This document shows, one piece after another, positions 38,546 through 51,000 of a stretch of DNA of 64,000 nt. A program made the position numbers and the translations under genes. The DNA lies in NCBI GenBank assembly GCA_916613615.1, contig OU744725.1:56924575-56988574 (forward strand), given 5' to 3'. The notes beneath the pieces are model-generated. The model searched no databases. It was not told the origin of the DNA and was given only the letters and a program-made list of their open reading frames with translations. The stretch comes from Steromphala cineraria (lineage: Eukaryota > Mollusca > Gastropoda > Trochida > Trochidae). Numbering within the stretch: position 1 is the stretch's first letter; every line of letters begins with the position of its first letter.

Positions 38546-41048
38546 GATATGGTTGAAAATAAGTAGTGACATATTTTCAATATGAGCACTAGTGCACATA
38601 TCACTTTTGCCTAGCAACGATTGTTGTAGCGCGAGTTCCCGTATGAATTCGCCTGTGACGTCATACCACCATTGTTCGTGACGTCACTGTAGCCGGCCGT
38701 CGCAAGGGAAGCAGCTCGTTTCCTGCATAATTCTAAGATGATAAACACTCATTCTCAATGAAAGTGCACAATTTGTTAAATATGATGTCGTCTTGATAAA
38801 TATTTTAAAATGTCATGAATACAACGTAACTATGTCGTAGTTTTATATTAATACCATCGGAAATTGAATTTTTCACTAGATAATCAAGAAAAATACAAAT
38901 ATTTTACTTCTAATAGTTATACAGAAGACTCAATTGCTATGGAACATGGCAAATAGGTAATGTCGCCCACAAGAGATATCACGTTGACAAAGCAGCTGAA
39001 ATGCAGGAATAAGTCTTGGAAGCTATACAAATGCTAAAGATATAGAAAACCCTATTCTCTTGAATGTTTAAGTGATCATATAAGAAAAGCTTACTAAACT
39101 TTTCCAAAAATGATATTTGGTTAATGTCGCTGTTTTTAAGTAATTTACGTTATGGTTCTTAAAAATCAGCTTTGAAAAAAGGTTATTCGCAGTGAACATG
39201 AGTAAATATAATTTTCCCGTGAGTTGTATAGTGATTAAAAAGAAAATTCAAGCAATTGTCAACATAGTTGCTAGCTCATAGTGTTTCTGATATTAATATC
39301 CACTAAGGAGCAGGCGTATGGTTAAGGCTGTAATCTACGTTATGGGTTTCTTGAAAATATTGAAAAAAGTAATGTCCATAAAAATCATGTTTAAGATGTT
39401 AAAGGTTCTTAATTTTGCTTGTAAGTAAACAAAATCGCTCCAACGCAGCCATAATATTTGTTTGACTCGAAGAAAACCCGCTTTGTAATTTACGTTATGT
39501 AATTTACGTTATGTTTGCATACGTTATCTGCACCAAATTACCAAATATGGAGGAGTATTGCAGAAATCGAAACGAGTGTTGGACCAGAAATGCAAGAAAG
39601 AACATTTTTATTAAGTTAAGTCACTTTCTTCTCAACAAAATGTTTTATAAAATTCACGTGTGATTTAGGTTTTAATCTACGCCTTAGGCCTTTTAAATGT
39701 GGAAAATAGGCCTAGAAATGTCCGAAAACTAGTATATGTAGTTACACGAGATAGGATCATAATATTCAAAGTTCTGTCTATTTCTCAAGTTTGATTGTAA
39801 ATTTGTAAATAGACAAACACAAACTCGCATGAACAAAATACCACTCTATTTGAACGATTTTGTATTTTACGTTATGAGCCCGCATGGTCGACCTCTTCTA
39901 TCACGGGCCCGATCAAAAGCACCAGTTCATCAAAGTCATACAAAAAAGTTCTAATCTATTGAACGAATATGTGTAAAGATGGTATTGTTACACGTAATAA
40001 TAAGAACCAAAAGGCTTATTTCAGGTCTTGTAGCGGTTTGAAGACATGTACTTCGCCATTATTATCTTCAGGCTACCGGTAAAAAAGACTTGTCATATTC
40101 GCTTATAGATAATAATTACTGTAAGTCAAAAGTTTGAATTTTAAGTTTTACTGAAAAAAATGTCTAGTTCTTGCGGCAGAGGTTATGTATTTGTTTTATG
40201 TATTTGTTTTGAAAGGATCTTAAACTCTTCAGCTTGCAAATGTGTAGATAGAAACTGAATATATCGTTTCAAAGTTACTTTGTATTGGTAATGTAATTTA
40301 CGTTATGTTTAGCTGTATTCTAGCTTATGGCAATTGAGTGTTACACAATGTCATACATATTGTTACTTTTTGGTCCTTTTCAGGAATAAATAATCGGTTT
40401 GTTTAACATAATAAATAAACCTTTGTTGTTGACATTTCCGTACATTTTTTGTTTGTTTTTCAAACTTTCCTTCATTAGAAAAGTCGGACAATGATAAATA
40501 TATACATAGTCTATTATTTACATTTGTCAAAATGTATAATCGCTTTACACTAACAATTAACTTTTAACTTGATAGCTACAATGTTTCCTTTTTAAATTTA
40601 ATGGAAATTAATACCATTCGAACAGTTTGTTAGTTGGCGGTTGATTGATGTGGAAACAGATACAAATAGCTTTACAACGTTAAATTCTGAGACATTGATA
40701 TGTCATGTTCGGACAGCTATAACAATAAAACTAGTAGGAATTATTTGATGAAACTTCATAATCATATTCTATGATTACAACACATTCAAACAACATCAAT
40801 AAAAGAGTCTGATATTGACTTTCGATTTTTGCGAAAAACACATGTTCAATTGTGCACTTTCATTGAGAATGAGTGTAAAATGGAATAGAATCGGTAATAA
40901 AGAAATTATTACCCTCGGAAGTGTGTCATATGACTTTTACGAAACTCGTGCAAATTTGTGTATAACCCTCGCTCTCGCTCGGATAATACAAACATTCACA
41001 CTCGTTTCGTAAAAGTCATATGACACACTTCCTCGGGAAATAATCTCT
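38546..41048. mobile_element. Palindromic repeat family, copy 3, split by the 2.13-kb element
   Basis: The left part 38546-38745 and the right part 40876-41048 join into the same layout as the copy at 38203-38545 once the 2130-bp element and one TAAA are removed. Confidence 0.75.
38746..40875. mobile_element. 2130-bp non-autonomous TIR element with TAAA target duplication
   Basis: Perfect 28-bp terminal inverted repeats, starting CACTCATTCTCAATGAAAGT and ending with the reverse complement, are bordered by TAAA at 38742-38745 and 40876-40879. The unoccupied version of the target (GATGG-TAAA-ATGGAAT) is present at 12118-12130, which confirms a 4-bp duplication. There is no long ORF. The left ~500 bp match the leader of the broken transposon at 48058. 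Inside, the 14-mer TAATTTACGTTATG or a near match occurs six times: 39141, 39331, 39486, 39500, 39863 and 40294. Ends in CAC...GTG with a 4-bp duplication fit Academ; Chapaev is the main alternative. Confidence 0.85.
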
Positions 41049-41564
41049 ATGTATGTCCTCGGAAAAGTCTTTGTCAAATGTATGCCAATCGTTTGCAACG
41101 ATGTGAGGGCAGATATTCGAGCCTAGCTGTCCCTGTGGAAAGATTGTAGATGGTTCTGTTTTTGTTTAAAAAAACGAATTTTCTTTCTCATTCTCTTTTT
41201 CTCAGAACTACATTCCGAAGAGATTTTATATATTTGAGAATGGTGCTTTGCAACTTTTTATTTACAAAAATATTTTCATGTATCTAAGCCAATCATCCTT
41301 GGGCAACCGAATTGCAGATTTATGAGATTGTGGACCTTGAAGGGCCACAGGGGTCACCTTTGAAAAAAATTATATTTTTATATATATATTATATTTTATT
41401 TTCCTCTCCAAAACGAACAGGCATAGAAAAAAATTTGTTTGGGTACTTATATGTAACACAAGCCAAAACACATAGCGTGTCCTGTTTTAAAAATATGAAT
41501 TAATTCACGTGTTTATGACCTTTACATATAAATAAAAAAAGAAAAGAGTGTGGATTGTGTTTTA

Positions 41565-41880
41565 AGGTAAAACATGTTTTGAATTATGTTTGAATGTTAA
41601 TCATGTTGTGAAATGTTTTTGATCGAAATCATGTTGTGAATGTATCTGGATGTGAAACATGTTGTGAAATGTCTTTAAATGAAAAATATGTTGTGAAATG
41701 TGTTTAAATATACATAAGTTGTGAAATGGGTATATAAATGTGAACATATTGTGAAATGGGTATATAAATGTGAACATATTGTGAAGTAGAATGTGTTTCA
41801 ATTTAAACTTTGTTGTGAAATATGTAAAAATGTTGAAGTGAAATGTGTTTCAATGTAAATCATCTTGTGAAATGTCTGTA
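41565..41880. repeat. Degenerate minisatellite around CATGTTGTGAAATG
   Basis: About nine copies of a 30-40-bp motif containing ATGTTGTGAAATGTGTTTAA with variable spacers. Intergenic; no coding signal. Confidence 0.75.
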
Positions 41881-42008
41881 TGTCTTTAGACACAGAACAT
41901 GCTACGGTTGTAAACACCATTTTGCGCCTTTATTGATTTTATCCATTTTATTTAATATCTGAATTAAGACAGCGCGACATATACAATGACATTTTATATT
42001 TTTTCGAT

Positions 42009-42028
42009 CATCCTCTGTGGGGAGCGAA
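42009..42028. mobile_element. Solo terminus of the CATTCTCT foldback family
   Basis: TCCTCTGTGGGGAGCGAATG resembles the right end of the family (GCCTCTGTGGGGAGAGAATG), but no partner end is visible nearby. Confidence 0.4.
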
Positions 42029-42259
42029 TGAAACACAAATATACAAATACACAAACAAATATGAAACACGTCGTTATCTTTGACACTTTTAGACGTCAAA
42101 CTAAAATAGGGCTAAGTTCAACAGTCAGAAAAAAAGTTTTTGACAACTTTCTTATACATGGTCAACATAATGTGTATATTTGTAAAGTTAAGAACCTTGG
42201 CAAAGGCGATCTGATTGTTAGTATGAATAATATCAATATGAAATACATAGAGGATACTT

Positions 42260-42655
42260 AATGTTGTGTTCCAAATACCAGGTTTATTTAATCGAGTGTC
42301 ATGGGTAAAGTTGATATTTCACAAGTGGCGCAGCCACGAGTGAAATATCAACTTTATCCATGTCACGAGATGAAATAAACCTGGTATTTGGAAAACTACA
42401 TTAAGTATTCTATTTATTATATGATTTTTAATGAAATATGTAATTAAGATGACTTTAAAACTGGAAAGTTGCCCCCTTTTGTTCACATGGCTGAAAGTAG
42501 TTCTGGCACCCAAACAGTGACGATATAATATATCGTCACTGGTCACAGTGAAAATATAATATATCGTCACTGTTGCCTGATAGACAGTTTATTTCACTGA
42601 TAAATCCCAGTATTTCATCACGGATCATATAATAAATACCATTACCAGCTATTAT
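42260..42655. mobile_element. Hairpin element family with CRE motifs, copy 3
   Basis: CCAAATACCAGGTTTATTT and inverse flank a GTTGATATTTCAC hairpin. An internal 25-bp palindrome lies at 42516-42540. The right border is GATCATATAATAAATACC. Intergenic. Confidence 0.65.
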
Positions 42656-44200
42656 ACTCACCCCCTTTTGCGCATGCGCGAGAATCTTTTCGGATAGAGA
42701 AATAAGTTTGTAGATGATTACTTTAGGAGTTGGTCTTTAGACTCATATCACTAAATAACCCTTTCAACTACCCAAAATTCAAGGTTCAAAGTATAAAGAT
42801 AAATATATGCTCTTTACGATGATATTTTCCATTTTAATTTAAATAAAGATGTGTTTGTTCCTGGTCGTTAAATATTGCATTTCCAAATACATTTCTGCCC
42901 TTACAAACATGTATATCATGATCAGATCTTGCTGAACAGGGTATTTTTCACAGGTAAAATAAAATATTTCTACTTATGTGTTCCAAAATTCGATAAAGAG
43001 ACAAAATTCTCTTCTTTACAGAAAAATATTCAAAATCACTTTAACACAATTACCCATTGTTCCTGCAACGTTTGAAAATAGCGAAAAACTGAGGAATTAT
43101 GTGACATGCTTCGCTGATCACGAGTTTCTGCTTAAATGTTGGTAATTGGTAACAGTGGGAGGTCTTTAATTATGTTTGCATTGTAATGGATGAAATATTT
43201 CCTTCATTAGCCTTCATTAACTAAGTTGCTAAAGCATTACTGGTTTTAAATTTGCAATTATGATTTTAATTAATTAATTCTTTACTAAAATTTGTAAAGG
43301 GCTGTTACAAAATGTTCGTATTGATGCTAAGCTCTAACAGCCAACATAACAACTTTTGAAAAACCTTGGTAACAAAAAAGTGTACACAGGAAAATTATCA
43401 TATTGAATGGATTGAGAAGTTAAACGAATATTATAATAGAGAAAAATACGACTCTCAACGTTTACTTTATTTGGAACTCCCCCACCACCTGTTGATCCGC
43501 AAATGGTGTATGATGTAAAATACACATTACTTTTCTGCTGAACAGAGAGTTACTAAGTCATTAATACAGCATTACAAAACTTATCTTGAAACTTCTATGA
43601 CAACAGTAAGAGAGACAATCTGAACATCAAGAGGTTAAAAAATGTCAAATGAAATAAACCTTGCGTTAACCTTAATTTGTGTATATATCTAAGAATGGAA
43701 TAAGACGTCGACCCAGTGCCAACTCAAAATCTGAATAAATATCCATTTTGAAAGAATATATCAGTTTGATATTGTGCAACGAAGGACGTTCATGGCAATA
43801 ACAACTGTAACAGCGCTTGTGATTCTAGTCGATTCTTTCATAAATTTTAGTGATAGAACATGATTAACATTTTCGACATACTTAATAGCGTTTTGTTCAT
43901 TGAAATATAAAAATGTCGGTTGCATTCTATGAGCATACAAAGTAAAAATCCCACAACTAGATTACATCGGTACACAAGTGCAATGTTGCATCGCCAAGGT
44001 TTAGCTTATTGGAACACGTGTCTGTTAATAAAACAAAGACCTGCGGAACTGTCATGTGAATCCTTTTTGAGTTCATGTGAAAAGGGAAGAATAATATGAT
44101 AAATCTATACCGCTCAAAATGCACCTGCTTGAATAACACAGCGTGTGTTACTTCCTGAACTGTCTTTACATCAGTTTGCAGTATTTATTGATATATTTAG

Positions 44201-44571
44201 TAGAGGTGTAACGATACGGCAATACATTATCGTATTGTGATACATAGGCCACAATATATCGTATCATATCGTAGGATGTGTATCGACATACATAAAATAA
44301 TGATAAATTCTCGATGTATAGGTACTCAAATATGAGATATACATTAAAAAGATGCTTCATTATGCAGACAAGAACCTCTTCTAAAATGTGGAAGTACATA
44401 TTACAATTACATCAAAATGCTTCAAGTAAATTCTTACTCAAGATTAACTGACTTCAAAAGTTTGTGAAAAGATCATTATGTTAGATTATATTATTGGGAT
44501 ACGTATCGTATCATGACCCCCATATCGGGATACGTATCGTATCGCAACCCTCCTGTATCGTTACACCTCTA
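44201..44571. mobile_element. hAT-like MITE with TAGAGGTGTAACGATAC ends
   Basis: 371 bp. TIR TAGAGGTGTAACGATAC and inverse, flanked by exact 8-bp repeats ATATTTAG at 44193-44200 and 44572-44579. These ends are a well-known animal hAT MITE pattern. Confidence 0.9.
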
Positions 44572-45503
44572 ATATTTAGAAATCTTTTTCTTACTTTTTA
44601 ATATATGTTACCATTTATTAGGCACTGAATTAAGTGATTTTAGAAATTGGTTGTTAACTACGTATCTCTGTCAATAAGAGATGTGATTAAAGAGCAATTT
44701 CATGATATTCATCCTTTATTGTTTTGCTTTGATACGAACATGAAAATTTCAAAAGTAAAGCTCGATTCATTATAGAAACTCAAAACATCTCCAATATTCA
44801 TCCTAAAATGGCAGGTGATAAATACTTGTATAAAATTGAAAATATATAAGTCATACGAATTCGGAAGCTAATTCACAGATCAAATTTACATAGAAACTAG
44901 TAATATAAAGTTTTCAACATTACGTTTTATTGATTGACGCGCATATAACTTTTGGGTTTTCGGTCCTAGCCCCGAGTTCAAACCTCCCTATTGTCACATT
45001 GCAACGTAGGCTACCTTTTAAAATGTCCTGTAAATGTTACTATTGATATAGGTTTGCTCACAAACTCAAGTAGTGACGCGTTCAGTTTGTCATGATCATC
45101 CATCTTTTGTTCGTCTTTTATTTTCTACGTTCTAATATCACTGTTCTGTTACTTGCACGGATGTAGAAGAAACCACCCTTATAGACGTATTATTTCTATT
45201 AAATATTTCTTTAAATAATTGAATGCTTTTTCTAGTTTTTGTTTGTTTTGTTCTTCATATTTTAGTTGTGTAGTTGTAAACTCTAGACTTGCTAATCGAG
45301 GAGCTAGACTGTATTAAGGGATCCTTGTTTTTCCACGGTCATGGAAGAGGGCCAAATTTCAGACTTTCACTGGCCGAAATCAGTAGCTCAGCTTGACCTG
45401 TTACATGGTGATAGCCATGTGTGTCATCAGTCACACTCGACTGCTTAACGAGATAAGGGCAGATAATTTCAGAAACTGACTCTAATAGCTGGTAATGTTT
45501 TTT

Positions 45504-46110
45504 CTGATATTGACACCCAATGTTAACAATATGAAATACATACGTTTTTCTGATATTGACACCCAATGTTATCAATACGAAATACATACGTTTTCTGATA
45601 TTGAAACCCAATGTTATCAATATGAAATACATACGTTTTTCTGATATTGACACCCAATGTTATCAATATGAAATACATACGTTTTCTGATATTGACACCC
45701 AATGTTATCAATATGAAATACATACGTTTTCTGATATTGACACCCAATGTTATCAATATGAAATACTTACGTTTTCTGATATTGACACCCAATGTTATCA
45801 ATATGAAATACATACGTTTTTCTGATATTGACACCCAATGTTATCAATATGAAATACATACGTTTTTCTGATATTGACACCCAATGTTATCAATATGAAA
45901 TACATACGTTTTCTGATATTGACACCCAATGTTACCAATATGAAATACATACGTTTTTCTGATATTGACACCCAATGTTATCAATATGAAATACATACGT
46001 TTTTCTGATATTGACACCCAATGTTATCAATATGAAATACATACGTTTTCTGATATTGACACCCAATGTTATCAATATGAAATACATACGTTTTCTGATA
46101 TTGACACCCA
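45504..46110. repeat. Minisatellite of 45-47-bp units
   Basis: About 13-14 units of TCTGATATTGACACCCAATG followed by TTATCAATATGAAATACATA and CGTTTT(T). Units differ mainly in the T-run (45, 46 or 47 bp) and are otherwise nearly identical, indicating recent homogenisation. Intergenic. Confidence 0.95.
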
Positions 46111-46931
46111 AAGTTGTGTTTTAAGTAGTGTTTTACATCCAAATGAACCATAATCAAATTCACGCTATTGTTATTTAGTATCTTGTTACTCATGTTGAAG
46201 CTATACTATCGTTAAACATCAACTAACCTCGACCTTACTACTTCTCGATTTTCGTTCAAAGATTTTTCAAAAAAATAAAAGCTGGACTTTATTTGTGTTA
46301 ATTTGTCCAATAAACACCTTTAATTAGCCTTTCATTAAGACAGCGTAATCATCGGCTGTGAAAAACCCACCTCTGTAAGGGGCCATAAAACTCGCGCGGG
46401 TGTGACGTAATAAACAGACTATACAGAGTAACGCATGATTATTTCAACTGATATACCGCCTAAATAATTGTTTAATGACCATTGATGTGGATATCTTTTT
46501 TTTCACCAAATGCTTATTAGTGTTACGTCGTCAAATGATTTATCTAACTGAGTGGAAAACATTTTCTGAAAATCGTTAATTATTAGGTTTTTTCCTGTGG
46601 TATTGTTAGATAAATGTATAGATAACAAGGCTGATTCTGTGTATGACGTCACAAAATGGGGGCGTGACCAGTCATGCATTCACTTGTTTGTTGTCAGATA
46701 GGTCTAAGCGGCCATCAAAAGTGGCTTTCAAAAGCGACCTTCATTACCAAACGAAACATATTTGAGTAGCAACCTTTAACGAATTATACAATATTGTAAT
46801 CAGACTTTCTATATTCGAAAGCAAATAGTGAAATATGTTTGTGGTTATGTGAACTTTAATGTCCAATATCACTCTTTGTAGATGTAATTAAAATTTTATG
46901 TTAAACAACTATGTTGTTTCAATCTTTATTG

Positions 46932-47046
46932 GAAGAACACTGTTGCCATTTAATTTTATGTTTTTAGACATCACATGAATACCATCCTGGAAGAACACTG
47001 TTGCCATTTAATTTATGTTTTTTAGACATCACATGAATACCATCCT
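46932..47046. repeat. Tandem direct repeat of 57-58 bp
   Basis: GGAAGAACACTGTTGCCATT through CATCACATGAATACCATCCT occurs twice in a row with only one or two differences, followed by GCGCTATAAAAATTA and an (ATT)n tail. That tail also occurs after GCGCTATACAAA near 14121, so both may be 3' tails of a retroelement. Confidence 0.8.
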
Positions 47047-48057
47047 TCAAGATGGATTTTCGGCGCTATAAAAATTAATTATTATTATTATTACTGATTA
47101 CTATATTTATACCTTGTTAGCCCTCAATGAGAATGAAGAAATGATTATGCAAATGAATGTTTATATTGTATGGTATTATGGTTGGTCATCCGCATTTGAT
47201 GTATTCGACACGTTTGCCTGCGTTTGCTTAATGAGTACATTTTCTTAAATATTTAGCAAATATTTTGACTATTAATTGAACTTACTTAAATGAGGAGTTG
47301 GATATCGAAGTAAATTAGTCGTTTATTTATTGATTTCTTACAATTGAAATTTGACATGTTAAATACGGGTTCATGTATTATTGAATTTATTCTTCTTATT
47401 ATTATCAATATGACGTGTTATAAAAAGGATACAATTAAATGAGAGATGATTATAAGTATATCGCGAAATGGGATAAAAATTAATATCAATGGAACAAATT
47501 CTGAGGCCTACGTAAATACAAAATTTGATCTTCACATCTGTTTTGAAACAGTTTTATAGTTATTTAGGATTTATCTTGTACACTTGATGTAATGAAGAGA
47601 TTAGGATATCCTTAAATGATAGAAAGGTTCCCCACTTTATATTATAGTTATATGTTGTGGCTATTAAAACGATCATCACTGATCCACAACAATATTACTA
47701 TCAACGGAAGCAGACAACCTGAACGGCCTTGAACAACTTACAGTTTTTGAACTTCTAAACTGTCCATTAACTGTCCCAGTCATTGGATGAACGTGTTTTT
47801 ATATAATACAGAGTCTACTGATTAATTATGAAGACAAACTTCTGAAAGCAATATTTGAAAATGTGACCCTCGATTGGTACCCATCTCTTAAAAAGTACCA
47901 ATAATACGACATGTTATTATTTGACTGATAAAACGAATGACATGTTTAAATGACGTGAAATCTGGGATATTGGTTGTAGCACAAAAGCATGAGAAAAATA
48001 CACAAAATACACAAGATACACTAAATACACAATATTGTATTTTCAAATATCATATAT

Positions 48058-51000
48058 CACATATTCTCAATGAAAGTACACAATTAACACAAAATAACGT
48101 CGTCCTGTTAAATAGTTTGTAGTCCCGTAAATACGATATAACCATTAACATCAATACAATTATAGAAAGTTGATATTTGGATCGAAAATCTAGAGAAAAC
48201 TAAGGTTTTTTTGTTCTAATATTATATAAAATGACTTTAATGACCTTGGAACATGCACAAATGGTAAAGTCGCCCACAAGAGGGTTTACGTTGACAAAGC
48301 AGCCAAATTGCAGGTATAAGTCTTCGAAGCGATGCTTTATGTCCAATCATAATATGACCTGTTCTCCTGCATTTTTAAGTGAAAATATAAGAATATCTCA
48401 CTAAAATGTTCCAAAATGTAATTTTGTTATGTCGCTGTTTTCTTATTATTTACGTTTTTGATTTTAACTCAGCTTAAAAGCAATGTTAAGCGCAGTGAAA
48501 ATGAGTAAATATAACTTTTCCCGTGAGTTGTAAAGTGAAAACAAATACAAAGCAATTGTTACCATTAACATAGTCCCATATAATTGAATGCTGCTAAACT
48601 TAGAGGGCATGAAGAACTGATCAAGGCTTCTTTTAACGTCAATGAAGATGGCATCCCTGAATTATTCTATCACAGGAAATGTAGGCAATTATTCACTATG
48701 AAACGAGATCTTGACAAGCTATCGAAAGAAGGAAGTGAGCAAGCACCAGAAAAGAAGGAAAGACGAAGGTCAATGCGTGACACTTCAGTATGTTCCAATA
48801 TTCTACCATCAACTTGTATCTTCTGTAAAGCATCAAAATACATCAAAGGATCAAAAAGCAGAGAGCCATTAAATCAGTGTGTAGAAGAAAAATCACATTA
48901 AAGCATCATTGCAGCTATTCTCAAGAAAAACGATGTGTCTCTCTTCCCACTTACTGCTCGGGATTTGATAGCCTCTGAAGCAAAATACCACAGATCATGC
49001 TACAGAATTTATACAAAGACTGTATCCAAAAGCACAGACGTCAATGAAGATGATATAGAAATGAATGCCTACCAAAAACTGATTGAATATGTACAGATTC
49101 ATGTCATAGAAGAACTACAGGTCGTTAAGCTTACAGATCTCACAGAACTTGCAGTGAGCTTCATGAAGAACGATGGAGTGACAGGAACATCAAGTTCAAT
49201 TTCCAATCACATCAAACGAAAACTTCAATCTGACTTTTAGGATGAACTTCTCTATACAACTGATGATAAAGGAAAAGTCCTTGTCTTTCCTAAGAAATTA
49301 TCAAAAGAAGATCTTGTAAGAGAAAATCATCAACTGAAAAGAGAAAATGACATATTAAGGAAAGAATCAAAGGATGCTACATCATTAATTACAAAGGCTG
49401 GATTACATCTCAGATCCATTATACGAAAATTCACTTGGAACAAATCATGGCCATTTTTTCCAGATACACTTGTCGCAAAAGCTTTCAATTTTCCTCCTCT
49501 TCTCATGAACTTTCTCAGCTGCTTACGCACAGGTGACCCAAGCACAACTGATCTTTCTCAGAGATGTACATGGCTAACCAATTCATGTGCTCAGGATTTG
49601 ATGTTTGCAGCTACCAGAGGAGCAATCATCCCGCCGAAACACATCTTGTTACCCTGTGTTGTCAAGGCACTGACTGGTAATGTGCAACTGATTCAAGCTT
49701 TAAATCGACTTGGACACGGTGTCTCTTACACAATGATGGAGGAAAATGAAACTGCACTCTGTTTGTATAAACTGGAAATGTCACACCTCCCACTGCCTAG
49801 CAATATAAGACCGCATGTATTTACAACACTTTCTTGGGACAACATTGATAGACTAGAAGAGACATTAACAGGAGGAGGTACTTCCCATCGTGTTAACGGC
49901 ATAGCAGTGCAGCCACCTGTTTTTGGTCCTCACTATGAAGACTCCAAACCTCACCTGGAGAAGACAGGAAGAAGAAGTATAGACATTCCTGAACAGCATT
50001 TGCCTATTTACAACGCTGGTGATAGAAAAGGACCTCATCCATTGCACACTGAAGAAGTTGATTTTCTCGATGATAAAACCCTTGCCGAACAGAAAAACTT
50101 CATATGGATGCTTCTTAGACAGTTTGACACTGATGCACAGAAAATCATGAGCTGGACATCAACATCACAGTCAGGAGAAATGTGGAATGCAAACAAGACA
50201 ACATTGGATACCTTCCAACAATCAATTCACCTGCAACTGACTTGTCAACAGTCCAAGAAATATTGAAACAATCCAACAGCATTAGACAAGAATTGAAGCT
50301 TGAAACAGTTGTCGTCGTTTTTGACCAAGCCATATATGCAAAAGCTTGTGAAATCAAGTGGAAGCACCGGGCACAATATGAACATCTTATTCTTCGACTG
50401 GGAACATTTCACACAATCTGTAATTTCTTTCCATAATCGGAAAACGATTTCAAGATGCTGGATTGAAGGACATTTTCATCGAATTAGGAATTCTTGCTGA
50501 AGGTTCAGTTGACAGTGTAATGGAAGGACGTCAGTACAATAGAGGTGTCTACGCTCACAAGTTAATGTTTGAAGCACTCCTGAGAATAGCATGGAAAGGT
50601 TTCTCTTCATGGATGAGAAGACACAATATGGATATGGATGTCACCAATGCACTTCTCCATTTGGATTCCTTACATGAAACTTGTGATCCTAAAGCCTTTG
50701 AAGATGTCATGGAAGATCCTGTGGTGAAGAGTCTATTTGAAAACTTCAAGAATTATATGTGCTTCCTAAAAGAGAAAAATGGTCCTTGTCACAGTTCTGG
50801 ATGTCCTATGTGGAAATGGTAGGAGATGTGTTGCTTGGATTAATACGAGCATCTCGGGAAGGAAATTGGAAACTTCACCTTGCTGCCATCAGACACATGA
50901 TACCCTGGTGTTTTACATATGACAAAACGAACTATGCTCGCTACCTGTCTGTATATTATGCAGAGATGTCAAATCTTCAAACAAACCACCCGGACATTTA

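Larger units (their letters stand above)
36313..48057. other. Intergenic stretch between the choline transporter start and the transposon pseudogene
   Basis: Contains only repeats: hairpin and palindromic families, the 2.13-kb TIR element, two minisatellites, a hAT-like MITE and short duplications. Short open frames here (for example 41986-42261) show no recognisable protein motif. 42.7-44.1, 44.6-45.4 and 47.1-48.0 kb have no feature I can name. Confidence 0.6.

Noticed and set aside
41986..42261. 91-codon plus-strand open frame
   Set aside because: Overlaps a solo foldback terminus and AT-rich sequence; no recognisable domain. Could be a relic but cannot be supported.
45339..46193. Repetitive open frames on both strands around 45.3-46.2 kb
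   Set aside because: Explained by the 45-47-bp tandem units; identical peptides shift frame with the length of the T-run.
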